Source of the DNA: Leptospira johnsonii
GTDB lineage: Bacteria > Spirochaetota > Leptospiria > Leptospirales > Leptospiraceae
NCBI RefSeq assembly: GCF_003112675.1
Contig: NZ_BFAY01000007.1
Span: forward strand, 186,001-250,000
Length of the DNA: 64,000 nt
Direction of reading: 5' to 3'
Shown one piece after another: positions 30,306 to 39,500 of the stretch. How positions within the stretch are numbered: position 1 is the first letter of the stretch; each line of letters begins with the position of its first letter. The notes below the pieces were generated by a model. The model was not told the origin of the DNA, did no database searches, and saw only the letters and a list, made by a program, of their open reading frames with translations. The position numbers were made by a program, and so were the translations under genes.

Positions 30306-31762
30306 TGGATTTTAGCTCCGAAGAATATGATATTTGTATCATAGGATCCGGCCCGAACGGATTGGCTGCTGCCTCCGTTCTGGCGGGCTCCGGACTTTCT
30401 GTTTTAATATTGGAAGCTTCGGATACGATAGGTGGCGGTTTAAGAACTAAGGAGTTAACCTTACCAGGTTTTCACCATGATGTTTGTTCCGCAGCACATC
30501 CTATGGGCATTTTATCTCCTTATCTAAAAACACTTCCTCTAGAAAAACACGGACTCAAATGGATAGAGCCGGAAGCTTCCGTGGCACATCCTCTAGACGG
30601 AGAATCCGCTGTACTTTTAAAATTATCTTTGGAAGAAACCGCGGAGAATTTAGGCGCAGATAAAAAGTCCTATATAAAACTCATTTCTCCTTTTTTAAAA
30701 AATCCAGAAGGACTTTTGTCTGACGCATTAGCTCCTCTTGGTATCCCAAAACATCCATTCTTATTGGCAAGATTCGGATTATTAGGACTACGATCCGCGA
30801 AATCAATCGCAAATTCATGGTTCAAAGAAGAAAGAGCTAAAGCGTTATTCGCGGGCTGTGCCGGGCATTCTATCTTCCCATTAGATAAATTCTTAAGCGG
30901 GGCGCTGGGACTTTTATTCTCCTTAACAGGACATGTACGTTCTTGGCCTGTAGTAGAAGGCGGATCTGAGATGATCGCAAAATCTCTGGAATCTTATCTA
31001 AAAGGTCTCGGAGTAAAAATACAAACAAACTATAAGGTCTCAAATCTTTCGCAACTTCCAAAAACAAAGGCCATTCTTTTTGATACAAGTCCCGATCAGT
31101 TGGGATCGGTTGCAGGAAATACATTATCTTCTTCTTATATACGCAGGATCTCTTCTTTTAATTACGGACCTGGAGTATTCAAGATGGATTGGGCATTGGA
31201 TGGCCCCATCCCTTGGAAAGATCCACGTTGTTTGCAGGCCTCTACTGTTCACGTAGGCGGAAAACTGTCCGAAATCGCAAAGGCAGAATCAGAAGTCTGG
31301 TCAGGAAAACATCCGGATCGTCCTTATATGTTGGTAGTACAACAAAGCCAATTCGACCCCACCAGAGCTCCAAAAGGAAAACATACTGGATATGCCTATT
31401 GCCATGTGCCTTCCGGTTCCACAAAGGACATGACGGAAACTTTAGAAAACCAAATCGAAAGATTCGCGCCTGGCTTCAAGGATAGGATATTAGCCAGACA
31501 TTCCATGAATACAAAAGACTTTTACTCATATAATTTAAACTATATTGGAGGAGCGATCACCGGAGGAGCGGCGGACCTTCCCCAGGCATTTTTTAGACCT
31601 ATCGCAAAAATGAATCCGTATACTACACCAAACCCTCATATTTACATTTGTTCCGCGTCCACACCTCCGGGAGGAGGAGTTCACGGAATGTGCGGGTACT
31701 ACGCGGCCAAAGCAGTATTAAAAAAAATTTATAAACTAAAACATATTCGTTATTCCAAATGA
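30305..31762 (+). CDS. phytoene-dehydrogenase-like FAD-dependent oxidoreductase
   Basis: 485 residues. An N-terminal FAD-binding dinucleotide fold (YDICIIGSGPNGLAAASVLA, then LILEASDTIGGGLRT) is followed by the family segment FHHDVCSAAHPMG. A C-terminal flavin motif (ICSASTPPGGGVHGMCGYYA) closes the chain. This is the CrtI/retinol-saturase/NAD(P)-FAD oxidoreductase clan, which saturates, desaturates or isomerises polyprenoid and other lipids. No carotenoid genes are nearby, so the substrate is open. Overlap with both neighbours (TAATG before, ATGA after) places it in the DUF3556-TetR operon. Confidence 0.88.
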   Translation: MDFSSEEYDICIIGSGPNGLAAASVLAGSGLSVLILEASDTIGGGLRTKELTLPGFHHDVCSAAHPMGILSPYLKTLPLEKHGLKWIEPEASVAHPLDGESAVLLKLSLEETAENLGADKKSYIKLISPFLKNPEGLLSDALAPLGIPKHPFLLARFGLLGLRSAKSIANSWFKEERAKALFAGCAGHSIFPLDKFLSGALGLLFSLTGHVRSWPVVEGGSEMIAKSLESYLKGLGVKIQTNYKVSNLSQLPKTKAILFDTSPDQLGSVAGNTLSSSYIRRISSFNYGPGVFKMDWALDGPIPWKDPRCLQASTVHVGGKLSEIAKAESEVWSGKHPDRPYMLVVQQSQFDPTRAPKGKHTGYAYCHVPSGSTKDMTETLENQIERFAPGFKDRILARHSMNTKDFYSYNLNYIGGAITGGAADLPQAFFRPIAKMNPYTTPNPHIYICSASTPPGGGVHGMCGYYAAKAVLKKIYKLKHIRYSK

Positions 31763-32397
31763 AACTAGCAATATCCGGGTCCAGAAGACAGGACAATAAA
31801 ACAAAAAACAGAAATGCGATCCTAAACGCAGCCCGAAGGGTTTTCGCGAGCGTGGGATTCGAGGCGTGTTCCACCAGGGAAATAATCCGGGAAAGTGGCT
31901 TAGCCCAAGGCACATTCTATAATTATTATAAAGATAAAGAATCCGTAATGCAGGACATTGCAGATGAACTAGCTGAAGGCATCCGAAGAGGGATTAGAGA
32001 AGCAAGGGCAAAAGCGGAAACTCCTCTGGCTTTTTTAAGCGACGCTTATTTTGCAGTTTTCCAGGTGATGATGCAAGATAGAATTCATTTGGATCTATTG
32101 ACCAGAAACCGTGATATTATCAGGGGTTATCTGTTCCAAGGCGGTTCCATGACCTATATCTTGGAAGAATTGGACAGCGACTTGGAAAGAATGGTAGGGT
32201 TAGGAGGTTTTCCTGCGCATCCTATCCGGATTACTTCAGTAATGATGGTTGCTGCCGGCTTCGAAGCAATGGTTCTCTTAGCAAAAGAAGAAAATTACGA
32301 TCTTAGAAAATTGTCCGATTATTTGGGCCTTCTTTTCCAGGGAGGTATAACCAATGTCTCGAAGGTCATCCAGGAAGATAAGGAGTTGCAGAGATAA
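31759..32397 (+). CDS. TetR/AcrR-family transcriptional regulator
   Basis: 212 residues. The N-terminal HTH is canonical (RNAILNAARRVFASVGFEAC, then IIRESGLAQGTFYNYYKDKE). The C-terminal ligand domain is helical and unlike its relatives, as usual. It overlaps the oxidoreductase by four bases. TetR proteins usually repress their own operon until a ligand binds; the 14-bp palindrome at 28581 is the likely target. The ligand may be a lipid given the operon partners, which is inference. Confidence 0.92.
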   Translation: MKLAISGSRRQDNKTKNRNAILNAARRVFASVGFEACSTREIIRESGLAQGTFYNYYKDKESVMQDIADELAEGIRRGIREARAKAETPLAFLSDAYFAVFQVMMQDRIHLDLLTRNRDIIRGYLFQGGSMTYILEELDSDLERMVGLGGFPAHPIRITSVMMVAAGFEAMVLLAKEENYDLRKLSDYLGLLFQGGITNVSKVIQEDKELQR

Positions 32398-32407
32398 AAC
32401 CTGCTCT

Positions 32408-32854
32408 TCAACTCCCGCTATTAGAACTTTTACCAATATTCTGATCAAGAAGCAGATCGTTCGGACTCAAACGACAAGTTCTATTGGTCAAATATGTAGT
32501 AAAAGAATCATAATCCAATGCGACTCCTAAAAATTGGATCACTTGAGCACAATTGTCCACATCCTTCTTTTTGTAATATTTGGACTCATCCAAATTAAAT
32601 ACAGTTTCATCTATAAAGGACGCAGTTATAACCTGTGTAGCCACTAACGAATCCAACTGCGACCCTGTATAACCTTGATCAGTGAAGTAAACATTTGCAG
32701 TCAGATAATCCCCTATTTTTGCTGCCGCTAATAATCTTTTCTTCGCCTCATCTCCTTTGTAAGTATCAGTTAATCCTAATGTATCTACTGCCACACAGTT
32801 CGCAATCGAAAGCATGATCAATATTGTGATGTAGATTCGTTTCATTTTTTTCAT
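32408..32854 (-). CDS. putative leptospiral lipoprotein, small
   Basis: 148 residues. The signal peptide ends in LSIANC, a loose lipobox, and the mature part begins CVAVDTLGLTDTYKGDEA. An Ala/Lys-rich helix (KKRLLAAAKIGDYLTAN) and two later cysteines (DNCAQVI and RTCRLS) follow. It resembles a small leptospiral lipoprotein group seen in multiple copies, but I cannot name it with certainty. AAGG lies close to the ATG. It sits 38 bases downstream of the RHS-coupled lipoprotein and may share its transcript. Confidence 0.7.
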   Translation of the reverse strand: MKKMKRIYITILIMLSIANCVAVDTLGLTDTYKGDEAKKRLLAAAKIGDYLTANVYFTDQGYTGSQLDSLVATQVITASFIDETVFNLDESKYYKKKDVDNCAQVIQFLGVALDYDSFTTYLTNRTCRLSPNDLLLDQNIGKSSNSGS

Positions 32855-32892
32855 TTGCCTTTGATTCTTTAAATTTATTACTTTTTATATGA

Positions 32893-33570
32893 TTAAGATT
32901 GTATCCCAAGATCGCAAATCGGCTCTTGTTCACCGGGGCGGTTCTTCTCTATCGTGAATTCGATGATGAATCCTTTTCTGGTAAGTTCAGGATCTGTGGA
33001 ATACCAACCAGTAATTCGGTTCAGTGGGTCAGATCCTTTCGTTCGCATTGCTGGAGTAATTTTCATTCTGACGGAGTGATCTTCCGGAAGTTCAAACTCT
33101 GACAATGCTCCATCTCTCCTTCCTTCACTTTCATCAATTATATAAAAATCGTATTGATTCTTTCCGGGGAGAATAGGCATCCAATACTCGCAGTCGTAAG
33201 CAAAGTAACTTCTCCGGTCGCCTTCCAGTATTTGCCGAAACCGATTACGATTAATAAGATCTTTCTTATTTATATAGTAAGCTTCTGGAGGGTTGATAGG
33301 ACGTGGAATTCGATCCTTTTCAGTATAAGGAAAGTAAACATCAGGATCTAACCATTTTAAAATGAATCTATATTGATTCGCCTTAGAAAAAGAAAGATCC
33401 GGTTCGTAGTTCTTTCTCTCTTTATAATTTTTGATCTCGAACTTTAAGTAATTTTGATGGAATTCTTTCGGAGTCCACCCTCGGTCGTAACTGCCTAACC
33501 CCGCTAAAGGTATACAACTCGGAAAAACAAATGGCAGACTTAAAAGTAGTGAAAGAACTTTCTTTTTCAT
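32893..33570 (-). CDS. lipoprotein translationally coupled to the RHS protein
   Basis: 225 residues from the ATG at 33570, chosen for its perfect GGAGGAACTTT leader; an upstream in-frame ATG would add five residues. The signal peptide (VLSLLLSLPFVFPSC) ends in a lipobox. The mature part is soluble, aromatic and charged (KEFHQNYLKFEIKNYKERKN, later RQILEGDRRSYFAYDCEYWM) with no family I recognise. The ATG overlaps the stop of the 2399-residue RHS gene (ATGA), so the two are made together. It may be a partner, chaperone or immunity protein; none of these is shown by the sequence. Confidence 0.75.
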   Translation of the reverse strand: MKKKVLSLLLSLPFVFPSCIPLAGLGSYDRGWTPKEFHQNYLKFEIKNYKERKNYEPDLSFSKANQYRFILKWLDPDVYFPYTEKDRIPRPINPPEAYYINKKDLINRNRFRQILEGDRRSYFAYDCEYWMPILPGKNQYDFYIIDESEGRRDGALSEFELPEDHSVRMKITPAMRTKGSDPLNRITGWYSTDPELTRKGFIIEFTIEKNRPGEQEPICDLGIQS

Positions 33571-36500
33571 AAAGTTCCTCCGCACGTCTGCTGAGTTGCA
33601 TTTCCTGCTTTGACAATTAGACCGAGTGGCAGATCCTTATCCCAAATAAGTTTAATTCCATAACTTAGAAGATCCGTGCCCGCCGATCCCCAATCTTGTT
33701 CTAAAACACTTTTTCCAGTCAGTGCATAACCACCGTATGTAACAATATCCTTAATAATCGCCGCTTGTGCCGTAACTGCCGTATAACCCAAATACCCGTA
33801 AAACCCAGTAACGGCCAACATCTGCCCTGCCACGGAATAACAAGCAGCGATCCTCGCATTCTTCTCATCCCAATGTATATTATTAAAACTTGATTTAGAA
33901 TATCCGCCTGCCACATAGGCTTGCAAAGTGAAAGGAGACAAGGTCGCCCCTACGATTCCCATCCCCACCCCAAGAGCGAACATTGCTGTGATCGGTATCA
34001 TTGCGATAACGAATAACGCAGTGCCTACCGCAACCGTTAGAGCCGTAATTGCCAAAATAGATGCGATTGCTAATGCTCCCAAAGCAACAAGTACTGCTAC
34101 ACCTGCAGCGGACGCAGCCAATGCTGAGACCAAAGAAGCGGTCGCAATCCCTGTGGCAGCCGCCACAGTTGCTAAAGTAAATCCTAATGTAAGGGCGGCA
34201 GCGCCTGCTAAGGCTGCTGCTCCGATAGTAGTTCCGATCGAAGTAGCCGCGGAAATAGAGCCTAAGGAAGAAGCGTTTAAGCCTAAGCCCATAGATCCGA
34301 CCGAATTTAATGCAATGATCGTAGCGGCTGCGCTAGCTCCCATTCCTGCTCCGATCGCAAGTCCAAGCCCGGTCGCTGCGGCAGTAACCCCTGCCATAGA
34401 AGCAACCGCTCCCGCTCCAAAAGCAGTTCCAATCATTCCTACAGGATTTAATGCCATAGCAATTCCTGCACCTGCATCGCTCCACCTCTGAGAACTTACG
34501 TAAAACGCATTTCTGAAAAATGTACTTAATGAAAGATTAAAGTTCAAAAAACCGAGTCCGTTCCTTTCCAAGAAACTACTCAGAATACTGTTCCCGCTTG
34601 GGTCAGTGTATCGAACAGGATTACCTTCCGTATACATGTACAGGTCCATTCCCATCGGTCTTGTTGTGTCCATGACCGAGTCCGCCTGTAAAAATCTTCC
34701 GATGATTGGATCGTAGTATCTCGCTTTGAAATAATAGAGACCAGTTTCCTTATCTTCTTCCTGTCCGTTATATTTATAGCGGAACACGTCAGGTCCGGAG
34801 GAATCGTTTCTTTGGATCTCCCCGTACGGTTTATAAGAAATATGTGATGCTCCTCCTTGGTCCCCGCCTGCGATCCTGTTTCCATTCCCGTCTGTGGCCA
34901 TAGTGATGGATCCCAAATGATCCGGATGAAGAAATAAGAACCCTCCGACTGGGAGTCCCGCGCCTGAACCTGGCCCCCCAGGTTCAAAAGGAGTATTCAC
35001 ATTCGGAGTATTAGAATCGAATTGAGGAGGAAGCAACCAAGGCGGATTTCCATTACTATTCGGTATCAAAACGGAACAGTTGGAAAAAGAAACGATCAGT
35101 ATCGGAGAAGTAAACTTTAAGACAGATCTCCAAAGTCCTTCTCTAAAGGAAATAAATCCGAATCCTAGACCTAATAGGATTGTTATATACAAAAATCCTA
35201 AATTAGTTCCTGGCATTAAGAATAAATACTTAATTCCTCGGATCGAATTGTCTTTTGCGGCCCAAGCCAATGTCTTCCAAACTGTTTCTATTCCGGAAGT
35301 TCGAGAAAAAATACGATCGCCCTGATAACTTACAAGTACTGCATCCGCTCTGGTCCATTGAGCAACCAAATCTCCCGAATTTCCTCGGAAGTACAATGTG
35401 TGCTGAGGAGATTTTCCTGGAGAAATTACAACTTCGTACAATCCGCCTAAGCTGATCGTCTTACTGGAATCGCTGGATTTTGTTTTTCGGATCCTGGTTC
35501 CTGAAAAATCGTAATCAAATCGGATGCTATCCTGGTCTTCAGTTTTGATCTCTTTTAATTTTTGGAAAGGATCGTAACGGAAACTTTCTCCGTTCTTGGA
35601 GATGATATTTCCGGAACCATCATAAGAATATTGGTAAGATTGATTTTGCCCTGTAACTTTTGTTACCGCATTCTTATGAGAAGGATTTTCATAAGAATAG
35701 AATAAATTTCCCTTTTGGAGCAATTTTCCTGAATCGGAATATGTGTATTCTTCCGTTCCGTAAACTCCGGAAGCGGACACCAATCTATTGACCGAATCGT
35801 ATTGAAAATTTTGCGTCCTGCTAGGATTCTTTTTATCCAAAATAGAAAGATAATTTCCGAACTGATCGTAATTATACTCTATACTTTGGTAAATTTCAGT
35901 ATCTTTAACAGAAACGAATCTACTAGGTCTACGTTTTATCAAATCATAATATATATCCGTTCGAACGCCATTCCCCAATTGTCTTTGGATCTTAAGTTCT
36001 CCATCCTCTAAGATAGGGCCTTGGTATTGAACAACAGGAAAATCGGAACCGCTTCCATCTCCTGGAGTCAAAGTGATCCCAGAAAGAAATCCTGCTTCGG
36101 AATATAGATTTTTTGCTATACTTCCGTCCGGATAAACAGTCTCTTCTATCTGGTTTTGTAGATTGTATTTTTTCCGGATGACAAATTCTAGATCTTCTTC
36201 CGTTAATTTTTTCACCACCAGATTTTGATTTCCCCGCAGATCATATCCGAACTCAGTAGTTCCTAACGGGTCAGTAACCTTGGTCAATCTTCCGATCCCA
36301 TTTTCTTTTTCAGGATCATCATATTCGTACGAATAATACACTGCCCCGGTTTCAGGAGAATCTCCTTTGACTTGAGAAACCCTGCCTAAGCTATCGTAAG
36401 CGTATTGGATACTGGAACCGTTCTGGTATTTTTGTTTGGATAATTTTCCGGTGTTAGGATCGTATTCGTATTCTATCTTGCCTGAATCCGGACTGATAAC

Positions 36501-39500
36501 CTTGGTCTTTCTTCCACCAAAGTCTGTCTCTATGGTTGTGGTCCCATTTTCCGGATCTATGATCTCCGAAATTCTACCTGCGAGATCATAAGAATAACGT
36601 GTGGTCTTTCCCTGCTGGGTAGAAGAAATTACCTGGCCCAGAGCATTCTTCTCCTCAATGGTTTCCTTTATTAGATTTCCGTTAAGAAGCTCTCTGGTTT
36701 TAGAGATCAAACCCTCGGTTTCGGACTCGATTACTGTTCCGTCGTTCCTTTCGCTTCGGACTTGGTTCCCTTCGGCGTCATACGTATAATCCGTCCAGGA
36801 AAAAGGATTCGATCCTTCCAAGTACGGATCGATTTTCCTGGTGACTTGCCCCTCCAAATTCCGGCGAGTCTCCTCTACCAGAACATACCCGTTTACCAGG
36901 CTGCTTCTTCTTTTAGAGATCTTGGTAATATTATTACTCAAATCTTCCTGCAAAGTCTCACCATTACTTCGGCGGAAGATTTTTCGGACAAGCTGATTCT
37001 CTAGGTCCCCGGTATTTTCATATTCGATTTTTTCAGACCAGTCGCTCTCCCCTGGCAGATAACTTTTTACTGCCCTCCCCTGGGAATCGTATTCCGTTCT
37101 GGAAATTTCTCCGTTTTCAGCCGTGCTGGATAATTCTAAACCATTCGCAAAATCATAAGTTTTTAATGTAACCTGCCCCAATCCATTGGTCATTTTTATC
37201 GGAAATTTATGTAAGATCGGATCGTATTCTACAGTGATCAAATTGCCGTTAGACTCTTTTACGAGGTTTGGATTTCCATAAGAGTCGTATGCCTGGATGG
37301 CCTCAGTCTTCCAAACACCAGGACTCATCTCCTCCTTAACTGCTGATATTTGAAAATTAGAATATTCTATTATTCTGTGAGAGACTAACTCTCCATTCTT
37401 CAGGACTTGAATATCTGTCGGCTTTCCTAATACGCCCTCATTCCAATCGTTCAGGTAAGAAACTTTTTCACTGGCCGTAGTCCCGTTGATACTCGTATCC
37501 TTACGGATCATATTCCCATAAGTATCGTATGTTTTAGAGACAGTAGAAGATTGGAATAATTTACCTGCCCTATATACATTCTCCAAACAATCCGATTCTA
37601 AGATCTGTATCCCTCCGTTAGAAGAATTGGATTTTTGGATATTCTTATACCATTCAGAAACTTTGATCCCATTTCTAAATTTTGTCTGAGCTCTAGGAGT
37701 TCCAACAGCTTCTAAAAAAGGAGAATCGTATTTTGTTTCCGTAATATAATTGGAGATTGCATTCGCCTCTTCTATTTTTTGGAACCCTAAATATCCGGAA
37801 TTCCTAAACCCGCCTCTATAGAATCTGGAGGAGAAGTACTTGTATGAATTTTCTCCTAAGACCGTCGTTCCTGCCTTCTGAGAAAGTTTGACCGTTAGAA
37901 AATCAGGAAATACGAATGGAAGAATTTCAGGATGATCCGGATCATATAAACCAAGTCCGTTTGCAGTCGGATGATTTTTAGAAAGAGAATACTCCAACTG
38001 AACGCTTACATCCCCATCGGAAACATAAGAACCGTTTTCTATCTTAGTCAAAAGTCCGGAAGGAATTTCGGAACGAAATCTCAAAAGATGTAATTCTAAA
38101 TTGGATTCATAAGGGAACTGGCGAACTCCAATCGTATTCACAAATGGAATACTGGAAGCAACAGGATACTGGAAAGGTTTTTTCTCTCCATTCAGTCCCA
38201 AGAGTTCCGGCTTACCGTCCCCATTGATATCCAAGGGGAGAAGGTATCCTCCGGTCACCCAAGACTCGTCCCCGTCAGCAGAATAAAACAGATTTCCATC
38301 CGAGTCCGTATTAGAATAAGAAACGATTAGCCTAGATCCGGAAGAGTCATATCTTAGAAAATCCGCCCTTCCATCTCCGTTTAGATCGATGAATTCTTTT
38401 CTGTTTCTCCAATTGAAATAAGCGTTGTCCGAAGAGCTTCCCGACGGATTTGCAGAAGGAAGATAATTTTTCAGATCTATAGATATTTCATAATATGTAA
38501 TATTCGTAATGTTTACCGAAAAATTCCGAACTGTTACTGTCTGAGGCAAAGAATCAGAGTCTTCGTTATCAGGCTCTTCTGTACTACTAACATTTGCTCT
38601 TAGAATATCCGGAACCCCATCTCCGTTTAAGTCCTGGGCCAAATCTTGATTCCAATACAAAGAAAAACCGGGAAGATAATTGGTCTGAGAAGTATCGTAA
38701 ACCTCCACTATAAAATATGGATTTGTTAGATCCGAATAATTATAAGTAACCCGATCCTTGATCCCATCGCCGGTGAGATCGATTTCCATATAAGGTTGGC
38801 TGGAACCTGAAGAACTTTGTTTTTGTTTGGATGCATAAGCACCGTTCACTTCTACCGTTTGAAATGCGCTGCCTCCGTTCGTTCTAAACCTTCTCCCGTC
38901 GAATGGATAATAATGAATGGTCCCTTGGCTTGTAGCTCCGGAGAAAAATGCAAAATCAGGATAACCGTCCCCATTCAGATCCGAAATGAATTGGTCTCCA
39001 TCATTCCCAAACGAAGATCTTGAAATTTCAGTTTCTTCCAATTCGATCAAGTTCCCGTTCTTAAAATCGTAGAATGTTAAGATCAATCTAGGGTCGGAAG
39101 TCCCACTAATCCGAAGCAAGTCCGGGATCCCATTCCTATCCATGTCCACAAACCCTTGGAAAGAATTTCCAGGATCTGTAATATTCAATAATTGTGATTT
39201 TTGAAAACCGGAACCCGTAGAAAGATAGATTTGTATTTTTGTAGAAGTTTTGGCCTGCAAAAAGTCGATTTTGCCGTCTCCGTTTACATCCGCCAAAAAA
39301 TGATACGGTTTACTTTCTTGTAGATTTTCTGCGATTAATTCAGAATATTCTACAGAGTTCAGATCGGGGCCATAATACACGATCCCCTTGGCGCCATTGG
39401 ATTTCAGGACAAGAAAATCGGTCTTACCATCTCCATTAAAATCCCCCGGAAAAATCTTCCCTTCTGTAGTGACTCCGATTGGATTTCCTTTGGATTCTCC

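Noticed and set aside
33928..34491. Plus-strand open frame of 187 codons, Ala/Pro/Ile-rich
   Set aside because: It is the complement of the Gly/Ala-rich tail of the RHS gene; the open frame follows from the codon bias of that tail.
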